Below, one piece after another: positions 1-10,299 of a stretch of DNA of 64,000 nt (positions are counted from its first letter, which is position 1; the number at the start of each line of letters is the position of its first letter). The stretch lies in contig JAFZAZ010000014.1 in the NCBI GenBank assembly GCA_017561985.1, positions 186,001 to 250,000 on the forward strand. The letters are read 5' to 3'. The DNA is from Lachnospiraceae bacterium (GTDB lineage Bacteria; Bacillota_A; Clostridia; Lachnospirales; Lachnospiraceae). Position numbers and translations under genes: made by a program. The notes under the pieces were generated by a model that ran no database searches, was not told where the DNA came from, and saw nothing but the letters and a program-made list of their open reading frames with translations.

Positions 1-10
1 AGAATGTCAC
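1..10 (-). CDS. possible first codons of the next leftward gene (partial)
   Basis: A GAGGAG ribosome-binding-like sequence (about positions 15-20 read on the minus strand) is followed by GTG ACA TTC at 10 to 2, after which the window ends. This could be the GTG start of the gene downstream of tsf. In many Firmicutes that gene is pyrH, but three codons cannot identify it, and the predicted M-T-F does not look like a typical PyrH start. This is inference from spacing only. Confidence 0.2.
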
Positions 11-46
11 ATACTCTCCTCTTGCCATTTCCAAAACGCGATAAAT

Positions 47-69
47 CGTAAAAAATGCATTTTTTAACG
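47..69. repeat. A6/T6 inverted repeat built from the GTAAAA-type motif
   Basis: The sequence is a nearly perfect palindrome centred on TGCA at 56-59, with a run of six A on the left and six T on the right, flanked by CGT and AACG. It lies between the tsf terminator and the left window edge. It contains an extended copy of the window-wide AAAATG motif on each strand. A role as a weak bidirectional terminator or protein-binding site is possible but not shown. Confidence 0.5.
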
Positions 70-111
70 TGTTTTGACTATTTAATCTCTCGGAAAATGT
101 GACCAATGGAC

Positions 112-142
112 ACAAAAAAGGGCTGCGGATCAACCGCAGCCC
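112..142 (-). terminator. rho-independent terminator after tsf
   Basis: A nine-base-pair GC-rich stem (120-128 with 134-142, loop 129-133) is followed on the minus strand by six T residues (119 to 114). It lies 28 bases past the tsf stop codon and closes the rpsB-tsf transcription unit. Confidence 0.9.
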
Positions 143-170
143 TCGTGTAATGCAAGCATTATTTTTACTT

Positions 171-1100
171 TTACTGTCCCATCTGCTTTGCAACTTCTTC
201 AGCAAAGTTCTCTTCTCTCTTTTCAAGGCCCTCACCGGTCTCGAAACGTACGAACTTCACAATGTCAAGATCCTTGGAAACGCTTGCCACATAACCGGCA
301 ACCTTCTTCTCCTGATCCTTAACATAAATCTGGTCAACAAGGCAGATCTCCTTGAGCTCTTTCTCAAGACGACCCGGAACGATACGCTCGATTACGATGT
401 TTTCCGGCTTCGGCTTAGCGCTCTCAGCGTTCTCTTTGAGTGCTTCCTTCGTGATGATGTCGGTCTCGCTTGCGATGAAGTCAGCCGAGATCTCTTCCTT
501 GCGAACGTATGCGGGCTTCATAGCGCAAACCTGCATTGCAACGTTCTTAGCGCACTCGATCGTAGCGTCGTTAGCCTCACCCTTCATCTGAACAAGGATG
601 CCGAGCTTGCCGCCGTTGTGGATATAGCTTACTACGAAGCCGTCCTCAGCAACGATCTTCTCGAAACGACGGATGGAAAGTTTCTCTCCGATAACCGCAA
701 CAAGGTTTGCAAGAGCCTCCTTGATGGATACCGAAGAATCCTCGCACCAGGGCTCAGCAAGGAAGCAGTCGATGCAGGCAGCGTTGCTCTCTGCAGCCTG
801 CTTAGCAACCTTAGCTACGAAGCTCTGGAACTTCTCGTTCTTTGCAACGAAGTCTGTCTCGGAGTTAACCTCAACAACTGCCGCAACCTTATTGTCCTCG
901 GTAACATATGCAGCGCAGATACCTTCTGCTGCGATTCTGCTCTCTTTCTTGGCAGCCTTGGCAAGACCGTTCTCACGGAGCCATACTACCGCCTTCTCCA
1001 TATCGCCGTCGGTCTCGGTAAGTGCCTTCTTGCAGTCCATCATGCCGGCGCCGGTCGTCTCACGGAGATCCTTAACCATACTTGCTGTAATTGTAGCCAT
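171..1100 (-). CDS. tsf: translation elongation factor Ts
   Basis: EF-Ts is the guanine-nucleotide exchange factor that regenerates EF-Tu-GTP in the cytoplasm. The 309-residue protein opens with the usual N-terminal UBA-like module, including ASMVKDLRETTGAGMMDCKKAL, whose central part TGAGMMDCK is a family hallmark. The core motif NSETDFVAKNE follows at about residues 80-90. Length is normal for the family (about 300). The ATG at 1100 has a GGAGAAC ribosome-binding site a few bases upstream. It is the distal gene of the classical rpsB-tsf pair, 77 bases after rpsB, and is followed by a strong terminator. Identification is very secure. Confidence 0.98.
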   Translation of the reverse strand: MATITASMVKDLRETTGAGMMDCKKALTETDGDMEKAVVWLRENGLAKAAKKESRIAAEGICAAYVTEDNKVAAVVEVNSETDFVAKNEKFQSFVAKVAKQAAESNAACIDCFLAEPWCEDSSVSIKEALANLVAVIGEKLSIRRFEKIVAEDGFVVSYIHNGGKLGILVQMKGEANDATIECAKNVAMQVCAMKPAYVRKEEISADFIASETDIITKEALKENAESAKPKPENIVIERIVPGRLEKELKEICLVDQIYVKDQEKKVAGYVASVSKDLDIVKFVRFETGEGLEKREENFAEEVAKQMGQ

Positions 1101-1143
1101 TGTATTGTTCTCCTATCCGGGTTATACCCCTGTATTTTGGAAT

Positions 1144-1168
1144 CGCGTCCGGCAAATTACCGGACGCG
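1144..1168 (-). other. intergenic hairpin between rpsB and tsf
   Basis: A perfect nine-base-pair inverted repeat (1144-1152 with 1160-1168, loop 1153-1159) lies in the 77-base rpsB-tsf spacer. No T run follows on the minus strand, so it is not a normal terminator. It may stabilise rpsB mRNA or set the rpsB:tsf ratio by processing. The stem shares the CGTCCGG/CCGGACG core with the rplS terminator at 54355-54382. Confidence 0.6.
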
Positions 1169-1177
1169 TTTATCAAC

Positions 1178-1921
1178 TTACTGCTCCTGCTCGACTTCCT
1201 CGGCTGCTGCCTCGTTCTCGGTAGGATCTACAAGCTCTTCACCCTGGTTCGCCTCGATGACAGCATCTGCCATCTTGCCGACGATGAGCTTAACGGCGCG
1301 GATTGCGTCGTCGTTGCCCGGAATAACATAATCGAGCTCGTCCGGATCACAGTTCGTGTCCGCGATACCGATCAACGGAATTCCGAGGGAATGTGCTTCC
1401 TGTACGCAGATTCTTTCCTTCTTAGGGTCTACAACAAAGATAGCGTCCGGAACCTTGGTCATCTCTTTAATACCGCCGAGGTTCTTCTCCAGCTTCTCCC
1501 ACTCCTTCTTGATGCCGATAACTTCCTTCTTGGGAAGAACATCGAACGTGCCGTCCGTCGACATCTTCTCGATCTCCTTGAGTCTTGCGATACGGGAACG
1601 GATCGTCTTGAAGTTCGTGAGCATACCGCCGAGCCAACGCTCGTTTACAAAATACATACCGCAGCGCTCAGCCTCGCTCTTGATCGAGTCCTGTGCCTGC
1701 TTCTTCGTACCAACGAAGAGGATCTTGCCGCCGTCTGCAGCGATCTTCTTCACGGCCGTGTAAGCCTCGTCCACCTTACCCACCGACTTCTGAAGGTCGA
1801 TGATGTAGATACCGTTTCTCTCGGTATAGATGTACGGAGCCATCTTAGGGTTCCAGCGTCTGGTCTGATGTCCGAAATGAACACCGGCTTCCAGAAGCTG
1901 CTTCATGGAAATAACACTCAT
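1178..1921 (-). CDS. rpsB: 30S ribosomal protein S2
   Basis: S2 binds late to the 30S subunit near S1. The start at 1921 ([19 protein letters not shown]) is chosen over an in-frame upstream ATG at 1960 because a GGAGGT site sits just before it and the family begins there. The protein is 247 residues. The hallmark [15 protein letters not shown] and the later [10 protein letters not shown] are present. The C-terminus is a short acidic, Glu/Gln-rich tail. It is the first gene of rpsB-tsf and has its own promoter about 100 bases upstream, plus a candidate attenuator hairpin in the leader. Confidence 0.98.
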   Translation of the reverse strand: MSVISMKQLLEAGVHFGHQTRRWNPKMAPYIYTERNGIYIIDLQKSVGKVDEAYTAVKKIAADGGKILFVGTKKQAQDSIKSEAERCGMYFVNERWLGGMLTNFKTIRSRIARLKEIEKMSTDGTFDVLPKKEVIGIKKEWEKLEKNLGGIKEMTKVPDAIFVVDPKKERICVQEAHSLGIPLIGIADTNCDPDELDYVIPGNDDAIRAVKLIVGKMADAVIEANQGEELVDPTENEAAAEEVEQEQ

Positions 1922-1960
1922 TTTTCTACCTCCGATTGGTTTGTTCTTCCGCGCCGCCAC

Positions 1961-1991
1961 AAAAAGGCAAACCCGTTAGGGAACCGGCCTT
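1961..1991 (-). promoter_or_regulatory. candidate attenuator hairpin in the rpsB leader
   Basis: On the minus strand an AAGGC...GCCTT stem (1987-1991 with 1964-1968), enclosing a smaller CCC/GGG stem, is followed by a T run (1965 to 1961) inside the roughly 95-nucleotide rpsB 5' leader. This resembles a weak terminator between promoter and ribosome-binding site. Ribosomal protein leaders are often autoregulated, so S2-dependent attenuation is a reasonable guess. The stem is short. Confidence 0.4.
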
Positions 1992-2022
1992 CCTTCGACT
2001 GCGCGTGATTTGTGACTTTGGC

Positions 2023-2051
2023 AGTATAGCACAGCTTTTTCAATGTTTCAA
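2023..2051 (-). promoter_or_regulatory. sigma-A-type promoter for rpsB-tsf
   Basis: Read on the minus strand: -35 TTGAAA (2051-2046), a 17-base spacer, and -10 TATACT (2028-2023). It lies between codY and rpsB and predicts a leader of about 95 nucleotides. Confidence 0.8.
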
Positions 2052-2083
2052 GCAAAATTTATATTTTTCGTAAAATTGTGCTC

Positions 2084-2895
2084 TCAATCCTTGTTTTCCT
2101 TCGTTCTGCGCTGTTTTTCGTCTTCCTCTTCTCCCACTGCCTCGAGGATATCGAGGAAATACGGGTTGTTCAGTTTCACGTACGTTCCCTTCATACCCGA
2201 GGAACGAGCGTCGATGATTCCCGCACTCGCGAGCTTGCGGAGCGCGTTGACGATGATGGAACGCGTGATGTCAATCTCGTCCGCGATCTTGCTGGCGACG
2301 AGCAGTCCTTCGATGCCCGGAAGTCTTCTTGCAACCTCGCGCACTGCACGGAGCTCGCTGTACGAGAGAGAATTCACGGCGCCGAGCACTGTCTGACGGC
2401 TGCGGTCCTCCTCCGCGTTCTCCTCGTTGACGGAGCGCATGATCTCAAGTCCGATCACGGTCACGGTATACTCGCACAAAATGATATCGTCGATGTTGAA
2501 CATCTTGTCCTTGCGATACAGAAAAAGCGAACCGTGGCGCTCACCGGCGATGTCGATCGGGCATGCGATACCGATGAGATTTTCCGCCTCGGGCTCCTCA
2601 AAGCCGAGCATCGGAAGATTGATGTTCTCCTTCGTGGAGAGGATGTTCAGCATACGCTCGTTGAGCACCGGCGCGAGATACTGTCCGATCTCGTTGCTGA
2701 GCAGCGACGGAAGTACCGCTACGTCCGGCTGAACGGAAAGGCCGAGCACCTTACCCTTGCGGGAGGTTACGTAAACGTTTGCGTCAAGAATGTTTCCGAG
2801 GACACTGCAGATGTCGGTAAATACCACCTTCTCCGCATTTGACTTATCATGAAGTAAATTGTTGATGCGACGAATTCGATCCAACAATATAACAC

Positions 2896-2899
<4 letters not shown>
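2084..2899 (-). CDS. codY: GTP- and branched-chain-amino-acid-sensing regulator CodY
   Basis: CodY is a global repressor in low-GC Gram-positives that senses isoleucine/valine and GTP. The 271-residue protein has an N-terminal GAF-type sensor region (about 1-160) and a C-terminal winged helix at about 203-250, containing SKIADEIDITRSIIVNALRK, very close to known CodY recognition helices. An acidic/basic tail (EEEDEKQRRTKENKD) extends the usual length of about 260. The start at 2899 is preferred over 2959 because it follows a GGAG site. It overlaps the topA stop by four bases (ATGA), suggesting translational coupling. Confidence 0.96.
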
Positions 2900-4908
<2,009 letters not shown>

Positions 4909-4978
4909 AACTTTCTTTCGAAGCGCCCTGAGGCGCAACTTCTCTCTTCCTATATATTTGTAACTGCATTGCAAGCGC

Positions 4979-6109
4979 TCATTGATCTACGGCGCAATAC
5001 ATGCCGTCGGAAGTCCTCCGGATCAATCCGTCACGCTCGAGCGAATACAGCCTCTGCATAAGCACAGAAGGCGTCAGACCGCTCTCCCAGACCAGTCGAT
5101 CAAAGCCTTTGGGACTTAAACGCAAAAAAGCATACACCATTTTTTCTTCGCTTGCAAGAGCCAATTTTTCATTTTTTTCGGAAGTGTAACATTTTTCGCC
5201 AAATGTCTGCTGACCGTCTGACTCTTCAGTTACGAACAGCCAGCCGCGGTCGCGAAGCCCCGCAAGTATCTCCCCCGGGTCCGTCACAAGCTGCGCTCCC
5301 TGCACTATCAGACGGTGGCATCCCTCGCTGTTTTTGTCCGTGATCCGGCCGGGCACAGCGTACACATCCCTGCCCTGTTCAAGCGCCCGATCGACGGTGA
5401 TCATCGTCCCGCTCTGAAGCTTCGCCTCAACGACAATCACCGCCTCGGAAAGCCCCGAGATCAGCCTGTTTCGATGCGGAAAATGATGCTTCAGCCCAGG
5501 AACTCCGGGCGCATACTCCGACATCACACAGCCGTACCTCACAACCTCCTTGTAGAGAATCGCATTTTCCTTCGGGTATACCGTGCCGATTCCTGACCCG
5601 AGCACAGCGACAGGACTTCCGCCGCCCTCGACCGCGCCTCTGTGCGCGGCGGCATCAATCCCGTATGCAAGTCCGCTCACGACCGTCACACCCGCTTCCG
5701 AGAGCACGCGCCCGAACCGCACCGCGACATCTTCCCCGTACGGAGACGACAACCTTGTTCCCACGATCGCAACCGAGCATTGCCCCTTCTTCGGCAGCGT
5801 TCCCTGATAGAACAATCCGACAGGCGCATCGGAGATCACGCGCAGCGGCTCCGGGAATGTCTCCTCCTCGCTGCTCACAAACCTTGCATTGCATCGGTCG
5901 AGCGAGCGATACAGCCGTTCAATGTGTTTTTCCGTCCTGGACGCAGCTATTTTCGCCGCCTCAGCTTCAGTGACACCTACATTTTCCAATTCCTCAGCAT
6001 CAGCCTCATACACGCCCGCAGCGCTCGTAAAATGCTTCAGAAGCCGCAGCTTTATCGCATTGTCCGTCACGACCGCGCACAGCCACATGCGGTACTCTTT
6101 CTCCGTCAT
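4979..6109 (-). CDS. dprA: DNA-processing protein A
   Basis: DprA binds incoming single-stranded DNA during natural transformation and loads RecA. It is also kept in many non-competent species. The 376-residue protein has a helical N-terminal region, a Rossmann-like core with GTRLSSPYGEDVAVRFG and the signature VVSGLAYGIDAAAHRGA (about 120-165), then a winged-helix-like C-terminus (about 315-376). The start at 6109 follows AGGAGAAC; the in-frame ATG at 6157 would overlap comM. It is 13 bases after comM and 70 before topA. Together with comM it is the only competence-linked machinery in the window. Confidence 0.95.
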   Translation of the reverse strand: MTEKEYRMWLCAVVTDNAIKLRLLKHFTSAAGVYEADAEELENVGVTEAEAAKIAASRTEKHIERLYRSLDRCNARFVSSEEETFPEPLRVISDAPVGLFYQGTLPKKGQCSVAIVGTRLSSPYGEDVAVRFGRVLSEAGVTVVSGLAYGIDAAAHRGAVEGGGSPVAVLGSGIGTVYPKENAILYKEVVRYGCVMSEYAPGVPGLKHHFPHRNRLISGLSEAVIVVEAKLQSGTMITVDRALEQGRDVYAVPGRITDKNSEGCHRLIVQGAQLVTDPGEILAGLRDRGWLFVTEESDGQQTFGEKCYTSEKNEKLALASEEKMVYAFLRLSPKGFDRLVWESGLTPSVLMQRLYSLERDGLIRRTSDGMYCAVDQ

Positions 6110-6122
6110 GTTGTTCTCCTTA

Positions 6123-7628
6123 TCAATCCGTCCGATACCCGATTGCCTCCGCGACATGCTCCTTTGTTATGGTATCGCTGTTTGCAAGGTCGGCAATCGT
6201 CCTCGCAACCTTCCAAAGCCTGTGATACCCGCGCGCGGAACATTGCGAGCGCTCGGCATAAGAAGCTGCTTCTTTCTTTGCGGAAGGTTCCGGCCGGAAC
6301 AACGCGTCAATCTCACGCCCCGGCACCTCCGAGTTGTACCGATACGGTCTGCCCTCAAAGCGCAGCTCCTGATGTTTTCGCGCGACTTCCACGCGTCTTC
6401 GTATCTGCTCGCTGCTCTCGGCGGGAACCGTATCGATCAAATCACCCGGAGGAAGGCTTTCGACATTGATCCGAAGATCGATCCGATCAAGGATCGGGCG
6501 GCTTACTTTCGCCTCGTACCGTATCCTCTGTTCCTGCGTGCACCGGCATCGATTTCTGTCCGGATAATACCCGCACGGGCATGGATTCATCGCCGCCACG
6601 AGCATGAATTTGGCAGGGTACTCCGCACTTCCGTTGAGCCTTGCGACACGGATCCTTCGATCCTCCAGCGGCTGCCGCAGCACTTCGATGCTTCCGCGCT
6701 GAAACTCCGGAAGCTCATCCAGAAACAGCACTCCTCCCGAGGCGAGCGAGACTTCACCCGGCATCGGAAACCTCCCGCCTCCGGCAAGCGCCGGAACGGT
6801 AACCGTGTGATGAGGCGCACGGAACGGACGGTTCTGAACCATGCCGCCGCCCGGAGGAATCAATCCCGCCACACTGTACACTTTCGTAATCTCCATGCTC
6901 TCGGCGAACGTAAGCTCCGGCATGATCCCCGGAAGGCGCTTTGCAAGCATCGTCTTCCCTGCTCCGGGAGGACCGCACAAAAGAAGGTTGTGCATCCCCG
7001 CTACCGCAATCTCCGCAGCACGTTTCGCAAGAAACTGCCCCCGGATGTCCGAAAAATCCCCGTCCGGACTCTCGTGCGACGGCTCCCATGGAGGCGTCTG
7101 CGCAGGCTCTCCCCCGTTTTCGCACAGAAAATGCTCCGCCGCCTCCGTAAGGCTCCTCACGCCGTACACCCGGACTCCCTCGACAAGCGCACCTTCCGCA
7201 GCATTTTCGGAAGGCACAAGTACCGCCCGCAAGCCTGCCTGTTTTGCTGCATAAACACACGGAAGCACGCCCGGCACGGAACGGATACTTCCGTCGAGAC
7301 CGAGTTCCCCGAGGAAGCCGTACCCTTCCATTAGCTCGGGCGGGATCACTTCGAGGTCGCACAATATACCCAAAGCGATCGCAAGGTCAAACCCTGTGCC
7401 TCCTTTTCGCTCATCCGCAGGCGAAAGATTCACAGTGATGCGCTTCGCAGGAATCGGATACGACGAGTTTTTGAGCGCAACTCTCACACGCTCCTTCGCC
7501 TCACGCACCTCGCTTGCCAGATACCCCACCATATCAAAACACGGCAGACCGTTTCCAACGTCCACCTCGACGCGGATCCGGAGCGCATCGATCCCGTTTA
7601 CAGCAAAACTGTCAAGCGAACAAAACAT
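6123..7628 (-). CDS. comM: YifB/ComM family AAA+ ATPase (Mg-chelatase-like)
   Basis: ComM is a branch-migration helicase that helps integrate transforming DNA in species where it has been studied. The 501-residue protein has the N-terminal ChlI-like domain, Walker A LLCGPPGAGKTMLAKRLPG at about 205-225, Walker B GGVLFLDELPEF near 290, a Cys-rich CPCGYYPDRNRCRC loop, and the Mg_chelatase_C tail. The start at 7628 follows GGGAGG and matches the family N-terminus (MFCSLDSFAVNG). It is upstream of dprA with a 13-base gap. A role in DNA uptake here is inferred, since no uptake pilus genes are in the window. Confidence 0.93.
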   Translation of the reverse strand: MFCSLDSFAVNGIDALRIRVEVDVGNGLPCFDMVGYLASEVREAKERVRVALKNSSYPIPAKRITVNLSPADERKGGTGFDLAIALGILCDLEVIPPELMEGYGFLGELGLDGSIRSVPGVLPCVYAAKQAGLRAVLVPSENAAEGALVEGVRVYGVRSLTEAAEHFLCENGGEPAQTPPWEPSHESPDGDFSDIRGQFLAKRAAEIAVAGMHNLLLCGPPGAGKTMLAKRLPGIMPELTFAESMEITKVYSVAGLIPPGGGMVQNRPFRAPHHTVTVPALAGGGRFPMPGEVSLASGGVLFLDELPEFQRGSIEVLRQPLEDRRIRVARLNGSAEYPAKFMLVAAMNPCPCGYYPDRNRCRCTQEQRIRYEAKVSRPILDRIDLRINVESLPPGDLIDTVPAESSEQIRRRVEVARKHQELRFEGRPYRYNSEVPGREIDALFRPEPSAKKEAASYAERSQCSARGYHRLWKVARTIADLANSDTITKEHVAEAIGYRTD

Positions 7629-7705
7629 ATATTTTCCTCCCGCATAGATGTATCGTTTCGTTTCATGATAACGCAATCAAAGCAGGATAACTATTCGCAG
7701 GAGCA

Positions 7706-7743
7706 ACAAAAAGAAGGCGTTCCGACTGACACGAAACGCCTTC
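7706..7743 (-). terminator. rho-independent terminator after nrdR
   Basis: A nine-base-pair stem (7713-7721 with 7735-7743) with a 13-base loop precedes a T-rich stretch on the minus strand (7712 down to 7706). It lies about 80 bases downstream of the nrdR stop. The rest of the 195-base nrdR-comM gap holds the comM ribosome-binding site; no convincing comM promoter was found by eye. Confidence 0.8.
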
Positions 7744-7823
7744 CGATTCTTCGATTGTTTTCCCTGCCGATAATACTGCCGAAAACAAGCCTCAATACTT
7801 GTGCAGATTGCTGCCGCCCGGGA

Positions 7824-8279
7824 TCACTCGCGATCCAGAAGCGTCTTCAGCTCATCCATAAACGTGTTTACATCCTTGAACTCGCGGTATACGGAAGCGA
7901 ACCTCACATATGCGACTTCGTCGAGTTTCTTCAGCTTGTCCATGACAAGCTCGCCGATGCGGTTGCTGGGAATCTCCTTCTCCTCCATCGAGAAGATTTC
8001 TGTCTCCACCTCGTCGACAAGCTGGCGGATCTGCTCTACGCTGACCGGCCGTTTCTGGCAGGAAGCATAGATTCCTTTCTCGATCTTGGAACGGTCGTAC
8101 GCCTGGCGGTTGTTGCCTTTCTTGATGACGACAACAGGGATGGTCTCAACTTTCTCATACGTCGTGAAACGCTTGTCGCACTCGTCGCATTGTCTGCGAC
8201 GACGGATCGAGTTAGACTCCTCAACCGGCCGCGAATCGATAACACGGGTATTTTCCGCTCCGCAATAAGGACACTTCAT
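7824..8279 (-). CDS. nrdR: transcriptional repressor NrdR
   Basis: NrdR represses ribonucleotide reductase genes in response to ATP/dATP. The 151-residue length is standard. A zinc ribbon is formed by Cys3, Cys6, Cys31 and Cys34 (MKCPYC and CDECDKRF), and an ATP-cone domain spans about 49-139 (VIKKGNNRQAYDRSKIEKGI). The ATG at 8279 follows AAGGAGA. No nrd genes are present, so its targets are elsewhere. A terminator follows, so it ends a transcription unit. Confidence 0.97.
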   Translation of the reverse strand: MKCPYCGAENTRVIDSRPVEESNSIRRRRQCDECDKRFTTYEKVETIPVVVIKKGNNRQAYDRSKIEKGIYASCQKRPVSVEQIRQLVDEVETEIFSMEEKEIPSNRIGELVMDKLKKLDEVAYVRFASVYREFKDVNTFMDELKTLLDRE

Positions 8280-8323
8280 AAGTTAATCTCCTTTGTCTAA
8301 CGCTTACGCGCGCTCTCGCAAAA

Positions 8324-8965
8324 TCAACGGATGTCGTCAGCGATGTCAATGTTCACGCCGGTAAGTCCGATCACAGCGCCCTGCTTTGCCTCGGAAGCCT
8401 CGGGATGAGCGATCAGCCACTTGTTAGCTGCAAAAAGTCTTGCGTCGTCCGCATTCTTCACGGTGATCTGCGGCTTGTCAAGGTTCGTTCCCTTCGGAAG
8501 AACGATAACTACGCGGAACTGTGCGCCGAGCTTCGCACTGCAGGGAGCGTAATGAAGCGTCGTAGCGTAAAGCTCAACGCCGGTGCCTGCCGGGCAGAAG
8601 AAAGCCTCTACCTTCGAGGTGTCAAGCATTTTGCCCATGCAGTCCTGCTGCTTCGCAAGAAGAAGGATGCAGTCGGTAGCTGCGATATCGATCTCGCTGT
8701 CGCGATGATACTCGAGGCAGTTCAGCTTCGTGTTGGTACCGTTGCAGTAACCGATCTGGATCGGCATTCCGCCGTAGCAGTTGTACGTAAAATCAGCCAT
8801 TGCCGGGGTTGCTTCCAGGTTGGCATCCGAAGGAACATAAACAACCGCATCCGCGGGAGCGGGCGTGGTCTCGTTGAGCACCTTGAGAAGTTCCTTGGTA
8901 TCGTAACCGTCGACAACTCTTCCGTATGCCTCAAAAGCGGCATCGTTCACATTCAAAATCTTCAT
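8324..8965 (-). CDS. DUF4867-type cupin-like protein of uronate loci
   Basis: The 213-residue protein has no signal peptide or membrane segment. It resembles the DUF4867 family (recognised from overall sequence, without a search), which in Firmicutes tends to sit beside hexuronate and KDG genes. Visible blocks include YGGMPIQIGYCNG, NCLEYHRDSEIDIA and ATTLHYAPC; the His and Glu residues in the last two could bind a metal in a cupin-like fold. It lies 69 bases downstream of kdgK in the same direction and is probably co-transcribed with it. By context an auxiliary step, such as an isomerase or epimerase in uronate use, is plausible, but no activity is claimed. Ribosome-binding site GGAGGG. Confidence 0.7.
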   Translation of the reverse strand: MKILNVNDAAFEAYGRVVDGYDTKELLKVLNETTPAPADAVVYVPSDANLEATPAMADFTYNCYGGMPIQIGYCNGTNTKLNCLEYHRDSEIDIAATDCILLLAKQQDCMGKMLDTSKVEAFFCPAGTGVELYATTLHYAPCSAKLGAQFRVVIVLPKGTNLDKPQITVKNADDARLFAANKWLIAHPEASEAKQGAVIGLTGVNIDIADDIR

Positions 8966-9034
8966 GATTTCTTCCCTCCGTAAACAATTCTATCCCTACG
9001 GCCCCCTCTTCGGAAAATGCCGCTCGGTACAAAA

Positions 9035-10057
9035 TTAGCGCTGTACGCGGCCGCTTCCGTCGCCGCCCGCAAGCGTCTCTACCTCGGCGCGCGTCACATG
9101 GTTGAAGTCGCCGGGTATCGTGTGTTTCAATGCGCTCGCAGCTACCGCAAACTCCAGAGCCTCTGCGGCAGACTTACCGTCCGCAAGTCCGCAGATCAGA
9201 CCGGCAGCAAACGAGTCTCCGCCGCCCACACGGTCGACAATGTGAAGGTTGTATCTGCGGGAGTGGTAGAACGTCTCGCCGTCCCAGATTGCCGCAGACC
9301 ACGCATTGTCCGTCGCGGAAAAGCTCTCGCGAAGCGAGCTCACGACATAACGGAATCCGAAGCGTTCCTTCATCGCGCGAAACATCGCCTCATAGCCCGC
9401 AAGCTCCAAAGATCCCTTTGTAACGTCCGTATCGCCGGGAACAAAGCCGAGGACCTTCTGTGCGTCCTCCTCGTTGCCGATGCACACGTCCACATACTGC
9501 ATCAGGTCTGTCATGACCTTCTGCGCCTTCTCGCTGCTCCACAGTTTCTTTCGGTAATTCAGGTCACACGAAACCGTAAGTCCGTGCTTCTTCGCCGCGA
9601 TCAAAGCTGCCTTCGCAACCTCAGCGGCAGTGTCGCTGATCGCCGGCGTGATTCCCGTAAAATGGAACCAGTCCGCTCCCTCGAAAGCCGCGTCAAAATC
9701 AAAATCCTCCGGCTTCGCCTCAGCGATCGCCGAATGTGCACGATCGTAAATTACCTTCGACGGACGCACCGAAGCGCCTGTCTCCAGGAAATAAATACCG
9801 AGTCTCTCGCCGCCGCGCACAATGTGGGAGCAATCCACGCCCTCGCGCTGCAGCGCCATCTTTGCGCTCTCGCCGATCTCATTGTCCGGAAGCTTCGTGA
9901 TGTACGAAACCTCGTGTCCGAACCCGGCGAGGGAAACCGCAACGTTGGCTTCGCCTCCGCCGTAGCAGACGTCGAAATCGTCCGCCTGAACGAAGCGTTC
10001 ATACCCCTTCGTGGAGAGCCGAAGCATGATCTCTCCGAGGGTAACAATCTTTGCCAT
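9035..10057 (-). CDS. kdgK: 2-dehydro-3-deoxygluconokinase (PfkB family)
   Basis: Phosphorylates KDG to KDPG, the entry to the Entner-Doudoroff aldolase step. The 340-residue PfkB-family sugar kinase has the N-terminal GGGEANVAVSLAGFG motif and the C-terminal DRVGGGDSFAAGLICGL motif carrying the catalytic Asp. WFHFTGITPA is typical of KDG kinases. The start at 10057 follows CGGAGGATG; an upstream ATG at 10090 was rejected. It has its own promoter and is divergent from uxaC, so the pair is probably regulated from a shared intergenic region. Confidence 0.9.
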   Translation of the reverse strand: MAKIVTLGEIMLRLSTKGYERFVQADDFDVCYGGGEANVAVSLAGFGHEVSYITKLPDNEIGESAKMALQREGVDCSHIVRGGERLGIYFLETGASVRPSKVIYDRAHSAIAEAKPEDFDFDAAFEGADWFHFTGITPAISDTAAEVAKAALIAAKKHGLTVSCDLNYRKKLWSSEKAQKVMTDLMQYVDVCIGNEEDAQKVLGFVPGDTDVTKGSLELAGYEAMFRAMKERFGFRYVVSSLRESFSATDNAWSAAIWDGETFYHSRRYNLHIVDRVGGGDSFAAGLICGLADGKSAAEALEFAVAASALKHTIPGDFNHVTRAEVETLAGGDGSGRVQR

Positions 10058-10117
10058 ACTGCATCCTCCGCGTAATGGCACTTCCGTCACGCATTTAGCG
10101 GGGAAATACCTTTCCTA

Positions 10118-10146
10118 AATATAACACAGTTTTATGCGGCGTTCAA
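10118..10146 (-). promoter_or_regulatory. promoter for kdgK-DUF4867
   Basis: Minus strand -35 TTGAAC (10146-10141), a 17-base spacer, -10 TATATT (10123-10118). It is divergent from the uxaC promoter; the two -35 boxes are about 92 bases apart. No clear catabolite (cre) or GntR-type palindrome was identified between them. Confidence 0.8.
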
Positions 10147-10177
10147 CCGTTTTCCGAATATTTTGTGGCCCTTTCCG

Positions 10178-10216
10178 CATTTTCCACCATACATTGTGCT
10201 TTTCGTCCGGAAAATG
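10178..10216. repeat. inverted pair of GGAAAATG motifs between divergent promoters
   Basis: CATTTTCC at 10178-10185 faces GGAAAATG at 10209-10216, placing an inverted pair of the window-wide motif between the kdgK and uxaC -35 elements. It could be a regulatory site or simply two more copies of the abundant motif. Confidence 0.45.
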
Positions 10217-10238
10217 TCGAAATCACCCGCCGAACACC

Positions 10239-10267
10239 TTGACAGAAACACTGCTTTGTGGTATATT
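10239..10267 (+). promoter_or_regulatory. promoter for uxaC
   Basis: -35 TTGACA (10239-10244), a 17-base spacer, -10 TATATT (10262-10267), followed by a short leader with an AGGAGG ribosome-binding site before the ATG at 10300. A near-consensus sigma-A promoter. Confidence 0.88.
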
Positions 10268-10299
10268 TCCGTAGAACATCCTGCGAGGAGGAAAGCGGC

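Noticed and set aside
4909..4974. N-terminal extension of TopA to 4974
   Set aside because: The extension precedes the invariant Toprim start and is not conserved in the family.
9035..10057. HFT tripeptides in kdgK, fhs, manA, topA and dprA as a shared protein feature
   Set aside because: They are explained by the CATTTTACG DNA motif falling in the same frame; other copies encode TFY or SFY or lie outside genes.
10147..10238. Catabolite-response (cre) or GntR operator between kdgK and uxaC
   Set aside because: No sequence close to the cre consensus or a clear even-spaced palindrome apart from the motif pair was found.
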